64,000 nt of DNA from Photorhabdus cinerea (GCF_011189575.1 NZ_PUJW01000019.1:1-64000); one strand, 5' to 3'; positions 44,811-54,423 are shown, counted from the stretch's first letter. Translations and numbers: made by a program. The notes: generated from the letters alone by a model not told the origin.

Positions 44811-44951
44811 TGGTGGGTCGTGCAGGATGACTCGGCCTATGGCCTCGCCCTTCGGGCCAGCGCTTTACGCGCTGTTGTCTCGCTTCGCTCGGCTCGAACC
44901 TGCGACCCATTGATTAAAAGTCAACTACTCTACCAGCTGTGCTAACAATCT
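44811..44951 (-). pseudogene. tRNA-Lys gene split by a 65-bp palindromic insert
   Basis: The 3' end (CCA, acceptor, half T arm) at 44811-44828 and the remainder at 44894-44951 match the intact genes. Between them, in the T loop, is a 65-base insert rich in small palindromes (GCCCTTCGGGC, GCGCTTTACGCGC) and bordered by CTCGGC. The 5' acceptor strand has also decayed. Confidence 0.75.
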
Positions 44952-44987
44952 ATTCAGGGGAATCTGTTTTTGAATGAAGCTTTAAGA

Positions 44988-45063
44988 TGGTGGGTCGTGC
45001 AGGATTCGAACCTGCGACCAATTGATTAAAAGTCAACTGCTCTACCGACTGAGCTAACGACCC
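44988..45063 (-). tRNA. tRNA-Lys (TTT)
   Basis: 76 nucleotides with encoded CCA. The 7-bp acceptor GGGTCGT/ACGACCC, D arm, anticodon loop CTTTTAA and T arm GCAGG/CCTGC are intact. Identical in sequence to the next copy. Confidence 0.95.
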
Positions 45064-45099
45064 ATCTGGGGAAATTTGTTTTTGAATGGAGCTTCGAGA

Positions 45100-45175
45100 T
45101 GGTGGGTCGTGCAGGATTCGAACCTGCGACCAATTGATTAAAAGTCAACTGCTCTACCGACTGAGCTAACGACCC
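45100..45175 (-). tRNA. tRNA-Lys (TTT)
   Basis: 76 nucleotides with encoded CCA, identical to the copy at 44988. In E. coli a Lys/Val tRNA cluster also follows cpoB (ybgF), so this is the orthologous cluster without its Val genes. Confidence 0.96.
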
Positions 45176-45322
45176 ATCTTGTGACTTCTCTCGGCAACGG
45201 CGGCATATATTACTGATTTCTCAGAACAACGCAACGATTATTTTTTCAAATTACGTTTAAATGCTTACTAAACACTCAATCAACCCCGAAAACGTGTTAA
45301 TACGCCCTTCCGGGGCCAATAA

Positions 45323-46090
45323 TTACAGCGTAGAAAGCTTTTTTTCAGCCAATTTAGCTGCGTTCGAACCAGGATATTGCTTCATAACCTGCTGGTAAAC
45401 AGATCTCGCTTTATCCTTCTGTCCCTTGTCCTGCATGATTAAACCAACTTTGTAAAGCGATTCACCACTCTTCTGTGACTTCGGATGCTCTTTTACTACC
45501 GTAGCAAAGTAGTAAGCAGCTTCGTCTTTCTTACCCTTGTTATAGTGAAGTTGACCTAACCAATAATTAGCATTAGGTATATAACTCGACTTCGGGTAAT
45601 TCTTTACAAAGCTCTGAAAAGAAACAATCGCTTTATCATATTCTTTGGTATTCACTGCCAAGTGAACAGCTGCATCATAATCGCCTTTCTCGCTGCCAGT
45701 GCTGACAGATGAAGATGCTCGATTGCTACTATTACTTGCAGTTGAAGAAGGAGGGGCCGCCGTAGGTTTACTGTCTGAGGAACCAGTAACGCCTTCTAGT
45801 TGCTGATAAATATCTTTCTGCCGCTCTATAACTTGATTAAGCTGATACTGGTTCTCCTGAATCTGACCACGGAGCATGTCAATATCACGCTGAGAATCGG
45901 CGAGTTGTTGCTGAAGCTGAGTTAACAGTTGGCTGTGAGCGTTGGAAATACGCTCTAATTGGGTAAGGCGCTCATCGGTAGAACCTGAGCCGACATTACT
46001 GATTGGCGCTTGGGCAATAGCGGCCCAAGGAACCGCTACGCCAACCAGTAACGACAGACCCAAAAAATGATGTCTGAAGTTACTGTTCAT
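45323..46090 (-). CDS. cpoB: Cell division coordinator CpoB
   Basis: Periplasmic partner of TolA and PBP1B that couples outer-membrane constriction to septal peptidoglycan synthesis. Signal peptide (MNSNFRHHFLGLSLLVGVAV...AIA), a coiled coil at about 40-95 (ERISNAHSQLLTQLQQQLAD) and C-terminal TPR repeats from about 140. 255 residues, 9 bases after pal. Confidence 0.96.
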   Translation of the reverse strand: MNSNFRHHFLGLSLLVGVAVPWAAIAQAPISNVGSGSTDERLTQLERISNAHSQLLTQLQQQLADSQRDIDMLRGQIQENQYQLNQVIERQKDIYQQLEGVTGSSDSKPTAAPPSSTASNSSNRASSSVSTGSEKGDYDAAVHLAVNTKEYDKAIVSFQSFVKNYPKSSYIPNANYWLGQLHYNKGKKDEAAYYFATVVKEHPKSQKSGESLYKVGLIMQDKGQKDKARSVYQQVMKQYPGSNAAKLAEKKLSTL

Positions 46091-46099
46091 GAACTACTC

Positions 46100-46600
46100 T
46101 TAATATGCCAGTACTGCGCGACGGTTTTTAGCATAAGCTGCTTCGTCGTGACCCAGTACAGCAGGTTTTTCTTTACCGTAAGAGACGATAGAGATTTGCT
46201 CACCGGAAACGCCTTTACCTTGCAGGTACATTTTTACTGCATTAGCACGGCGTTCACCTAATGCGATGTTGTACTCTGGAGTACCACGTTCGTCAGCATG
46301 GCCTTCTACAACAACTTTATAAGATGGGTTGCTGCGCAGGAATGCTGCGTGAGCGTCTAACAGCTGAGAAAAATCTGAGCTGATGTCGTATTTGTCAAAA
46401 CCAAAATATACGATGTTGTTGTTTTGCAGCTCTTGCATTTGCTGACGAGCTAATTCCTCTGCTGACAGACCCGCATTAGTTTCGTTAACAGTGCCTACAC
46501 CAGTCTGATCGTTATCAGCATTCTTGTTAGAACTACACGCTGCTACGGCCATAACTGGTAAAGCTAACATCAGCCCTTTTAGCACTTTGTTCAGTTGCAT
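46100..46600 (-). CDS. pal: Peptidoglycan-associated lipoprotein
   Basis: Outer-membrane lipoprotein that binds peptidoglycan and TolB. The lipobox VMAVAAC places the lipidated Cys at 21; an OmpA-like domain (VEGHADERGTPEYNIALGER) fills the C-terminus. 166 residues from the ATG at 46600 (MQLNKVLKGLML), as in E. coli; a start nine codons upstream is not conserved. Confidence 0.97.
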   Translation of the reverse strand: MQLNKVLKGLMLALPVMAVAACSSNKNADNDQTGVGTVNETNAGLSAEELARQQMQELQNNNIVYFGFDKYDISSDFSQLLDAHAAFLRSNPSYKVVVEGHADERGTPEYNIALGERRANAVKMYLQGKGVSGEQISIVSYGKEKPAVLGHDEAAYAKNRRAVLAY

Positions 46601-46642
46601 CTCTTTGATCCTTTTAAAGTTTGCCATACATATTATTATGCA

Positions 46643-47935
46643 TCACAGATACGGCGACCAGGCAGGGAATTTTACCTGTCCATCGGTTGCCGGAAGACGC
46701 GCTTTGAAACGCCCGTCAGTCGAAACTAGCTGCAATACAGTCCCCAACCCTTGGGTGGAGCTATAAATCACCATAGTGCCGTTAGGTGCGATACTCGGCG
46801 TTTCATCCAGGAACGTATCCGTCAAAATTTGAACGGACCCCGTTGCCAGATCTTGTTTAGCAATGTGCTGCTTACCACTCTCTGAGCTGACCATCAACAC
46901 AAAACTACCATCTGCACTAACATCAGCATCCTGGTTTTGTGTGCCTTCCCAAGTGAGGCGCTGCGGAGCACCGCCATTAATATTGACTTTATATAACTGC
47001 GGACGGCCACCCTGATCAGAGGTATAAACCAATGTCTGGTTATCCGGCATCCAACTTGGCTCAGTATTGTTACTGCGACCATCCGTAACCTGACGGATCT
47101 GAGCTGAACCCAAATCCATCACGTAAAGATTCAAACTACCCGATTTAGACAGAGCAAAGGCCAGTTTGCTGCCATCAGGCGAAAATGCAGGTGCTCCATT
47201 ATGACGCGGGAATGAAGCAATCTGACGTACCTCACCACTCGCCAAGGTCTGGATAACCAAGGCAGAACGTCCACTTTCAAATGTCACATAAGCCAGTTTA
47301 GCGCCATCAGGAGACCATGCCGGTGACATCAACGGTTCTGGCGAACGGTGAACAGTGAACTGGTTGTAACCATCGTAATCAGATACACGCAGTTCATACG
47401 GATATTTACCGCCATTAGTCTTTACAATGTAAGCCAGACGAGTACGGAATGCGCCTTTGATGCCCGTCAGTTTTTCAAATACTTGATCACTGGCTGTATG
47501 CGCCGCATAACGCAACCACTGTTTGGTCACTTTAAATTGATCCTGAGCAAGCACCGTACCCGGAGCACTCGCAGTATCAACCAATTGATAAGAGATTAAA
47601 AAACCACCATCCGCACTTGGTTGGATCTGCCCAACAACAACAGCATCAATCCCCAACGCCGACCACGCAGCAGGTGTCACCTCAGATGCCGTCGTTGGTT
47701 GCTGTGGCATACGGCTAGCATCAATAGGGTTAAATTTACCGCTGTTGCGAAGATCGGCCCCAACGATCACCCCAATCTCTTCCGGTGCATTACCCGCTCC
47801 AGTCCATTTAAAGGGTACAACGCCAATAGGACGTGCAGAATCGACACCTTGGGTGATCTCGATACGAACTTCTGCGTAAGCAACCGTGGCCCACAACATT
47901 AAAATGCCTAGTACTACTTTAAAAGCCTGCCTCAT
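46643..47935 (-). CDS. tolB: Tol-Pal translocation protein TolB
   Basis: Periplasmic protein bridging Pal and TolA. Signal peptide MRQAFKVVLGILMLWATVAYA, an N-terminal D1 domain (EVRIEITQGVDSARPIGVVP) and a six-bladed propeller with repeated SPDGSKLAF-type strands. 430 residues from the ATG at 47935. Highly conserved with E. coli. Confidence 0.97.
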   Translation of the reverse strand: MRQAFKVVLGILMLWATVAYAEVRIEITQGVDSARPIGVVPFKWTGAGNAPEEIGVIVGADLRNSGKFNPIDASRMPQQPTTASEVTPAAWSALGIDAVVVGQIQPSADGGFLISYQLVDTASAPGTVLAQDQFKVTKQWLRYAAHTASDQVFEKLTGIKGAFRTRLAYIVKTNGGKYPYELRVSDYDGYNQFTVHRSPEPLMSPAWSPDGAKLAYVTFESGRSALVIQTLASGEVRQIASFPRHNGAPAFSPDGSKLAFALSKSGSLNLYVMDLGSAQIRQVTDGRSNNTEPSWMPDNQTLVYTSDQGGRPQLYKVNINGGAPQRLTWEGTQNQDADVSADGSFVLMVSSESGKQHIAKQDLATGSVQILTDTFLDETPSIAPNGTMVIYSSTQGLGTVLQLVSTDGRFKARLPATDGQVKFPAWSPYL

Positions 47936-48011
47936 TAATCTCTCCCTTATCACGATGGAATAGTCGCAATAATTCGCAGAATATTAACAAACGTCAACAA
48001 ACAAAACTAGA

Positions 48012-48138
48012 TATACCCGTTATCTTTCAAGTTGCCTCTTTGTTGGCTGCACTCGTTCACCCCGGCCACATAGTTAGCTATGCTCCCGGGGATTCACTCC
48101 CTTGCCGTCGCGAAGCATCTTGAAATCCATAGGGTATA
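48012..48138. repeat. ERIC element, full length (127 bp)
   Basis: TATACCC...GGGTATA ends and the ATGCTCCCGGGGATTCACTC core. It lies between tolA and tolB, within the tol operon, so it is co-transcribed as a long RNA hairpin. Confidence 0.9.
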
Positions 48139-48192
48139 GCTTAATCACATTGAATGGTTTTGTTTGTTATTAATAATCTCTCAATAACAACC

Positions 48193-49209
48193 TTATTGAG
48201 GTTTGAAATCAAGCGGCGCGTTTTTAAACGCTTCGTAAACCTCTTTGCTTGGCGGTTTCGGAATTTTCGCTTGTTTAGCCGCCGCTACCGCCGCTTGACA
48301 CAACGCCTGATCACCCCCCTCTGACTTTACATCAATTAACAAGCCATCAGGAGCAAGTTTAATCCGTAATGTACAGGTACGCCCACGATACATGCTTGGA
48401 TCGTAAAACTTATTCTGTATCGCTATCTGGATCTGCCCCAGATAGTTATTAATGTCGGCATTTGAAGCGCCACTTTTCTTGCCGCCACCTTTACCTGCAG
48501 CAGAAGCCCCTCCTTGCTGTTTCGGTGCATTGGAAGTTAAGCCACCCAGTAAGTCATCAACTTCACTTGTCTGTTTAGCGGCTTGCGCAGCCGCTTTTTT
48601 CTTGGCGTCAGCTTCGGCCTTGACTTTAGCCTTTGCATCTGCTTCCGCCTTAGCTTTTGCTTCTTCTGCCGCTTTTTGTTTAGCCACAGCCGCTTCAGCT
48701 TCTTTTTTAGCTTCAGCCTCGGCTTTCTCCTGCATTTCAGACTGCTCTTTAATCAGCCTTTCTTTTTCAGCTTTAGCTTTGGCCGCCGCTTCTTCTGCCA
48801 GTTTTTGCTCTTCACGGGCTTTTTTCGCTGCTTCCTCAGCTTGCTTTTTCTGTTCTGCCGCAGCCTGTTGCGCTTTAATTCGTTCTTCTTCTACCGCTTT
48901 CAGACGCTCCTGCTCTTCCGCCTGTTTTTCTCTTAATTCAGTTGCTTGCTGCTCCGCTTTCTTCTTGCGTAACTCTTCTGCACGTTTAGCATCAGCCTGT
49001 TGTTGCTGTTGCTGATTGTACTGTTGTACTACCGCATTCGGATCGACCATAACAGCATCAATAACAGAACCATCCTGTCCGCCGCCGCCCATTTCGGTTT
49101 TTTGCGTCAGGGAACCCCAAATAAGCAACCCTATCAAAATGATATGTAATACAACCGAAACGATAACGGCGCGATTTAGCTTATTGTTTTGTTCGCTTGT
49201 CTTTCCCAC
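48193..49209 (-). CDS. tolA: TolA, trans-envelope stator arm
   Basis: Links the TolQR motor to TolB/Pal. One N-terminal membrane helix (RAVIVSVVLHIILIGLLIWG), a long Ala/Lys/Glu-rich helical domain (about 55-235) and a globular C-terminal domain with two Cys (CTLRIKLAPDG; ALCQAAVAAA). At 338 residues it is about 80 shorter than the E. coli protein, the difference being in the repetitive middle. GTG start. Confidence 0.96.
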   Translation of the reverse strand: MGKTSEQNNKLNRAVIVSVVLHIILIGLLIWGSLTQKTEMGGGGQDGSVIDAVMVDPNAVVQQYNQQQQQQADAKRAEELRKKKAEQQATELREKQAEEQERLKAVEEERIKAQQAAAEQKKQAEEAAKKAREEQKLAEEAAAKAKAEKERLIKEQSEMQEKAEAEAKKEAEAAVAKQKAAEEAKAKAEADAKAKVKAEADAKKKAAAQAAKQTSEVDDLLGGLTSNAPKQQGGASAAGKGGGKKSGASNADINNYLGQIQIAIQNKFYDPSMYRGRTCTLRIKLAPDGLLIDVKSEGGDQALCQAAVAAAKQAKIPKPPSKEVYEAFKNAPLDFKPQ

Positions 49210-49255
49210 GCTCGATATCCAAAACTTTAAATGACAGCAATAATTCCGGCCAAAC

Positions 49256-49681
49256 TCAGATAGGCTGAGTCATTAAGCCAACGGATTTCACACCTGCCCG
49301 ATGCAACATATTCAATGCCTTAATAATCTCATCGTAAGGCACCTCTTTTGAACCACCAATCAAAAAAACGGTCTTCGGGTTCTCTTTTATCCGCGCCTGT
49401 GCTTCTGCAATAATCTGCGGCTCAGGTAATAATTCCAATCGTTCATGGTTAACCACCATGGTGTACTGACCAACACCAGAAACTTCCACTATTACCGGTG
49501 GGTTGTCCGAACTGGAAACCGTTTTGGAATCTACCGCATCGGGTAGATCAACTTCTACGCTTTGAGTGATAATCGGTGCTGTTGCCATAAAAATAAGCAA
49601 TAGAACCAGCAACACGTCCAGTAAGGGAACGATATTGATTTCGGATTTCAGCTCACGCTTGCGACTACGAGTACGCGCCAT
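49256..49681 (-). CDS. tolR: TolR, Tol-Pal motor subunit
   Basis: One membrane helix with the proton-path Asp in LLDVLLVLLLIFMATAPI, then a periplasmic domain. 141 residues, near-identical in layout to E. coli TolR. 14 bases after tolQ. Confidence 0.97.
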   Translation of the reverse strand: MARTRSRKRELKSEINIVPLLDVLLVLLLIFMATAPIITQSVEVDLPDAVDSKTVSSSDNPPVIVEVSGVGQYTMVVNHERLELLPEPQIIAEAQARIKENPKTVFLIGGSKEVPYDEIIKALNMLHRAGVKSVGLMTQPI

Positions 49682-49695
49682 AGCCTCTCCCCTTA

Positions 49696-50391
49696 CTATT
49701 TGTTCTCAGCTTTATTTTCAACAGCGAAAGCTTGACGATGCAAAATAGCCAGAAACTCTTCCATAAAGTTATCGTAATTTTGCTCCAGCTTATTAACACG
49801 TTGATTCAGGCGGTTGTATGCCATAACTGCCGGAATCGCCGCAAACAGACCAATCGCCGTTGCAATCAACGCTTCCGCAATACCCGGTGCTACCATCTGA
49901 AGAGTGGCCTGTTTTACCGCACCTAACGCGATAAATGCATGCATAATTCCCCAAACCGTACCAAACAAACCGATATATGGGCTTATTGAGCCAACCGTAC
50001 CCAAGAATGGAATATGGCTTTCCAACGTTTCTAATTCACGGTTCATAGAAATACGCATTGCACGTGAAGCCCCTGTTACCACCGCTTCTGGTACATGATT
50101 ATTTGCATGGTGCAAACGGGCAAATTCTTTGAAACCAGAATAAAAGATTTGTTCCGTTCCACCTAATGAATCTCGACGCGACTGACTTTCCTTATACAAG
50201 CGTGATAATTCAATACCCGACCAGAATTTGTCCTCAAATGCTTCCGCTTCACGAGTTGCAGCATTGAGAATTTTGGTCCTTTGAATAATGATTGCCCATG
50301 AAGCAATGGAAAAGCAGATCAAAATAAGCATGATCAGCTGTACCAAAAGGCCCGCCTTCAGGAATAAATCAAGAATATTCATGTCAGTCAC
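49696..50391 (-). CDS. tolQ: TolQ, Tol-Pal motor subunit
   Basis: ExbB/MotA-like proton channel subunit, 231 residues, three membrane helices; GTVGSISPYIGLFGTVWGIM and EALIATAIGLFAAIPAV are the channel-lining helices. GTG start overlapping the ybgC stop (GTGA), as in E. coli. Confidence 0.97.
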   Translation of the reverse strand: MTDMNILDLFLKAGLLVQLIMLILICFSIASWAIIIQRTKILNAATREAEAFEDKFWSGIELSRLYKESQSRRDSLGGTEQIFYSGFKEFARLHHANNHVPEAVVTGASRAMRISMNRELETLESHIPFLGTVGSISPYIGLFGTVWGIMHAFIALGAVKQATLQMVAPGIAEALIATAIGLFAAIPAVMAYNRLNQRVNKLEQNYDNFMEEFLAILHRQAFAVENKAENK

Positions 50392-50792
50392 TGCTTAAAC
50401 TCCGAGACAATAGACTTTGGAAACGCAATCGGCTTCATTTGAGAGGTATTCACGCAAGCAACTAACACTTCTGCGCTGTTAAGAACTTTTCCGTTACTAT
50501 CAACAATCCGTTGAATAAATGTCAAAGATGCTCTACGAATATCCGTAATTTCACTCTGAACCTCCAACAGATCATCAAGCCGGGCCGGAGCATGGTAATC
50601 AACCACTATCCGCCGAACAACAAATGCAATTTGTTCATCAAGTAAATGCAGTTGATGAATGCCATGCTGGCGTAGCATCTCTGTACGTGCTCTTTCATAA
50701 AAGGCAACATAACGGGCGTTATAAACTACCCCACCAGCATCTGTATCTTCGTAATAAACACGGACGGGCCAACGGAATAACGTATTACTCAC
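50388..50792 (-). CDS. ybgC: Acyl-CoA thioesterase YbgC
   Basis: Hot-dog fold thioesterase at the head of the tol-pal operon; the catalytic Asp is in YYEDTDAGGVVYNARY. 134 residues from the GTG at 50792 (FRWPVRVYYEDTDAGG), as in E. coli; the upstream TTG is less likely. Confidence 0.95.
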   Translation of the reverse strand: MSNTLFRWPVRVYYEDTDAGGVVYNARYVAFYERARTEMLRQHGIHQLHLLDEQIAFVVRRIVVDYHAPARLDDLLEVQSEITDIRRASLTFIQRIVDSNGKVLNSAEVLVACVNTSQMKPIAFPKSIVSEFKQ

Positions 50793-50924
50793 TTTCAATC
50801 CTATATAAGGCGAATTAACGCTGCCACTATACTCAAGACAATGCGGCTTTGGAATAATGTGCCAATAAAAATTTTATGGGCTAAATAACCCATAATATGC
50901 AGAGCTGGCTAACAGAAGAGTTGA

Positions 50925-51051
50925 TATACCTGTTATCTTTCAAGTTGCCTCTTTGTTGGCGGCACTCACTCACCCCGGTCACAGAGTTATCTATGCTCCC
51001 GGGGATTCGCTCCCTGGCCGTCGCGATGCATCTTGAAATCTATTGGGTATA
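50925..51051. repeat. ERIC element (127 bp) entering the ybgE coding region
   Basis: TATACC...GGGTATA ends with the GCTCCCGGGGATTCGCTC core. Leftward, the element begins inside ybgE and supplies its last codons and its stop codon. Confidence 0.9.
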
Positions 51052-51298
51052 AGCCCCAAATCAAAATTAAAAATGCCGGCAGAGGGCAGAAAAAGATACG
51101 CCAGACGATACTTCTTGGACGAAAACCTATCCCGAAAGTAACACCTGTGCATACAGCCCATATCAGCAAAATACCTTGCCAAATGTGCAATGAGCTAGTA
51201 TTGGCTGCAAAACATGCTGGCCCCCAAAATACACAAGAAGCAAGCACTAATGCCAGAATAAGGATAAGGCCCTTTACAGAGCCTTTATCCATCAACAT
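50987..51298 (-). CDS. ybgE: YbgE, cyd operon membrane protein with ERIC-encoded tail
   Basis: 103 residues, three membrane helices, conserved with E. coli YbgE through GFRPRSIVWRIFFCPLPAFL. Its final residues (YPIDFKMHRDGQGANPREHR) are read from an ERIC element, replacing the usual hydrophobic end. The ATG overlaps the cydX stop by one base. The function of YbgE in cytochrome bd assembly is not established. Confidence 0.9.
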   Translation of the reverse strand: MLMDKGSVKGLILILALVLASCVFWGPACFAANTSSLHIWQGILLIWAVCTGVTFGIGFRPRSIVWRIFFCPLPAFLILIWGLYPIDFKMHRDGQGANPREHR

Positions 51299-51414
51299 TA
51301 CTTTTCGCCATTTTCAGCAGTTTTTTCTGCTTCACTATGTTCAAGTGCTAAAGCAGCAATTATAGCGAAACTACAAGCCAAGAGTGTTCCGAGAATCCAA
51401 GCAAAATACCACAT
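51298..51414 (-). CDS. cydX: CydX, small subunit of cytochrome bd oxidase
   Basis: 38 residues (MWYFAWILGTLLACSFAIIA then ALALEHSEAEK), a single membrane helix that stabilises the haems of CydAB. It lies 12 bases after cydB and overlaps ybgE by one base (TAATG). Confidence 0.96.
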   Translation of the reverse strand: MWYFAWILGTLLACSFAIIAALALEHSEAEKTAENGEK

Positions 51415-51426
51415 GCTCTATGCTCC

Positions 51427-52566
51427 TTAGTACAGTGAGTGTTTATTATTTTCAATAAAACTTTTGTCCAACCGCCCGAACATTTTGTAGTAACACCAAA
51501 TGGTATACCCCAGAATGATTGGCACAAAAATCAATGCAACCACAAACATAACGCGCAGTGTCATCAAGCTTGAAGTCGCGTCCCACATTGTCAGGCTGAC
51601 ATTAGGATCGATGATTGATGGCATCACAAATGGGAACATCGTCACGCCGCAGGTCAAAATGATGCAAGCAACTGTCAGTGAAGAGAACAGGAAAGCCCAT
51701 CCCGCTTTATTCATACGGGTCATCAGCATAGTCAGCAAAGGAGAGACAACACCCAAGGCTGGTAAAGCCCACAACCACGAATAATTATTGAAGTTAGTCA
51801 ACCAGGCACCAGCCTGATGGGAAACTTCTTTATGTAACGGATTAGACTGAGCCATAGTATCCAGACCACCCGTCACAACATAACCATCGATACCATAAAT
51901 CAGCCATACACCTGCTAACAGGAAAGCCACCATAGTCACCAGCGCACATATATATGTTGCCACACGAGAGCGTAGACGCAGCTCACCGGTAGTACGCATT
52001 TGCAGATAAGTTGCGCCCTGAGTCACAATCATCATCAGGCTGATCACCCCCGCCAATAGGCCATACGGGTTCAGCAATCCAAAAAAGGAGCCGGCATAGA
52101 ACAAACGTAACTGGGAATCAACGTTAAACGGCACGCCTTGCAACAGGTTCCCGAATGCGACACCGATAACCAATGGCGGCACAAAACTGCCAACAAATAT
52201 TGCCCAATCCCACATGTTACGCCACTTGCGACTTTCCAGTTTTGAACGGTAATCAAAACCAACCGGGCGAAAGAATAATGCGGATAACACCAGAATCATG
52301 GCAACATAGAAGCCTGAAAACGCAGCGGCATAAACCATTGGCCATGCTGCAAACAGTGCTCCACCGGCAGTAATTAGCCAAACCTGATTACCATCCCAGT
52401 GTGGTGCCACTGAGTTAATCATGATGCGGCGCTCAGTATCATTTTTACCAATGATCCGTAACAGGATGCCTACCCCCATGTCAAAACCATCAGTTACTGC
52501 AAAACCGATTAGCAACACACCAATCAGCAGCCACCATATAAATCGTAATACTTCATAATCAAACAT
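51427..52566 (-). CDS. cydB: Cytochrome bd-I ubiquinol oxidase subunit II
   Basis: 379 residues, the same length as in E. coli, nine membrane helices; GFAVTDGFDMGVGILL and HWDGNQVWLITAGGALFAAW are family blocks. Pairs with CydA to reduce oxygen at high affinity. Confidence 0.98.
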   Translation of the reverse strand: MFDYEVLRFIWWLLIGVLLIGFAVTDGFDMGVGILLRIIGKNDTERRIMINSVAPHWDGNQVWLITAGGALFAAWPMVYAAAFSGFYVAMILVLSALFFRPVGFDYRSKLESRKWRNMWDWAIFVGSFVPPLVIGVAFGNLLQGVPFNVDSQLRLFYAGSFFGLLNPYGLLAGVISLMMIVTQGATYLQMRTTGELRLRSRVATYICALVTMVAFLLAGVWLIYGIDGYVVTGGLDTMAQSNPLHKEVSHQAGAWLTNFNNYSWLWALPALGVVSPLLTMLMTRMNKAGWAFLFSSLTVACIILTCGVTMFPFVMPSIIDPNVSLTMWDATSSLMTLRVMFVVALIFVPIILGYTIWCYYKMFGRLDKSFIENNKHSLY

Positions 52567-52581
52567 AAGTGGACTCCCGTT

Positions 52582-54150
52582 TTACTGAGCATCATATGCT
52601 GAAGTTGTTTTCTGTTCAAAGTGGTAACGGCCAGTATTCAGACTGCTTGGACCACGACGTGCGAATTTGAACATCAAAAACATTTCTGCGATCAGGAACA
52701 AGGTGTAAAGACCACAAATCAGTGCCATCGAGAATAGGATATCGCTGGCTGCCAGGTTAGAACTCGCTACAGCAGTTGGCAAAACCTCGCCAATTGCCCA
52801 AGGCTGACGGCCATATTCAGCAACAAACCAACCAGCCTCTATGGCGATCCATGGCAGTGGGATACTGTACAGCGCTACGCGCAGTAACCATTTTTGCTTA
52901 CCAATACGGCCACGGATAACACTCCAGAATGCCAGACCAATCAACAGTAACATCAGGAAACCGGCTGCAACCATAATGCGGAATGCAAAATACAGTGGAG
53001 CAACGCGAGGAATGGAATCTTTCGCAGCAGCTTTGATTTGCTCTTCGCTGGCATCAGTCACTTTGCTGGTATAGCGTTTCAGCAACATGCCATACCCAAG
53101 GTCTTGTTTGTTTTCATTGAATGCAGTACGAACCGTCGGGTCTGTATTACCTTCACGCAATTCTTCTAACAATGCATAAGCTTTTATACCATTACGAATC
53201 CGCAGCTCATGCTGATCCATGAGATCACGCAAACCAATTACCGGGGTATCAACGGAACGGGTAGCAATCAACCCCATAAGATAAGGGATCTGGATTGCAT
53301 ATTTATTTTCCATTTTGTCCTGATCCGGGATACCTATCAGTGTAAAGGCAGCTGGCGGGGGCTGAGTTTCCCATTCGGCTTCAATTGCCGCCAGCTTAGT
53401 TTTCTGTACGTCCCCCATTTCGTAACCAGATTCGTCACCCAGCACAATAACGGACAGCACAGCGGCAATACCAAAACTTGCGGCAATTGCAAATGAACGT
53501 TTAGCGAATGGAATATCACGGCCTTTAAGCAAGTAGTAAGAGCTGACACCAAGAACAAAGATAGCTCCCGTCACATAACCTGCCGCAACGGTATGCACAA
53601 ATTTCACCTGAGCAACCGGGTTCAGTACCAGTTCAGAGAAACTCACCATTTCCATACGCATGGTTTCAAAGTTGAAATCAGAAGCAATCGGGTTTTGCAT
53701 CCAACCGTTAGCCACCAGAATCCAAAGTGCGGAAAAGTTAGATCCTAATGCAACCAACCAGGTTACTGCCAAGTGCTGCTTTTTACTGAGACGATCCCAA
53801 CCGAAGAAGAACAAACCTACGAATGTGGATTCCAGAAAGAACGCCATCAGACCTTCGATTGCCAGAGGGGCACCAAAAATGTCACCGACGTAATGAGAGA
53901 AGTATGACCAGTTAGTTCCAAACTGAAACTCCATGGTCAACCCTGTTGCAACACCCAGAGCAAAGTTAATACCAAATAACTTGCCCCAGAATTTTGTCAT
54001 ATCTTTGTAAATTTGTTTACCGGAAAGCACATATACCGTTTCCATAATCGCCAGCAAAAACGCCATACCGAGCGTTAGTGGAACGAACAGGAAGTGATAC
54101 ATTGCAGTTAAGGCAAACTGTAATCGTGACAGTTCGACAATATCAAACAT
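52582..54150 (-). CDS. cydA: Cytochrome bd-I ubiquinol oxidase subunit I
   Basis: 522 residues. Haem ligand His19 in AMYHFLFVPLT, the second His in KFVHTVAAGYV and a Met in the later helices are conserved; the quinol-binding Q-loop lies around 250-330. First gene of cydABX-ybgE. A perfect FNR-type dyad lies about 275 bases upstream. Confidence 0.98.
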   Translation of the reverse strand: MFDIVELSRLQFALTAMYHFLFVPLTLGMAFLLAIMETVYVLSGKQIYKDMTKFWGKLFGINFALGVATGLTMEFQFGTNWSYFSHYVGDIFGAPLAIEGLMAFFLESTFVGLFFFGWDRLSKKQHLAVTWLVALGSNFSALWILVANGWMQNPIASDFNFETMRMEMVSFSELVLNPVAQVKFVHTVAAGYVTGAIFVLGVSSYYLLKGRDIPFAKRSFAIAASFGIAAVLSVIVLGDESGYEMGDVQKTKLAAIEAEWETQPPPAAFTLIGIPDQDKMENKYAIQIPYLMGLIATRSVDTPVIGLRDLMDQHELRIRNGIKAYALLEELREGNTDPTVRTAFNENKQDLGYGMLLKRYTSKVTDASEEQIKAAAKDSIPRVAPLYFAFRIMVAAGFLMLLLIGLAFWSVIRGRIGKQKWLLRVALYSIPLPWIAIEAGWFVAEYGRQPWAIGEVLPTAVASSNLAASDILFSMALICGLYTLFLIAEMFLMFKFARRGPSSLNTGRYHFEQKTTSAYDAQ

Positions 54151-54423
54151 CTTGACTCCTTGCTCCTAGCAGAAAGGCATCGACTTGCAGCAACCAGGCT
54201 TTGTAATAAGAACCTTAATTTCAAGGCGCTAAGACAAAAGCCTTATAACTACCAGCAATAAATGCCTCTAAAATAACAACTCATTACCAAGTGAATTAAA
54301 AACATAATTAGACTAATAGTATAGTACGCTTATATTCCCATACAATAAATAGGTTTTACGTGATTCAAATTAGAATTCCGAATATGGATCAACAATTTCG
54401 GTTATTGCTTAATGGAAAAGAAT

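Noticed and set aside
44820..44900. CRISPR-like or rRNA-like palindromes near the tRNA cluster
   Set aside because: No regular repeat-spacer pattern; explained as an insert in a tRNA gene.
48452..49015. 187-codon rightward ORF opposite tolA
   Set aside because: Ser/Ala/Cys/Phe-rich mirror of the Ala/Lys/Glu repeats of TolA; a composition artefact.
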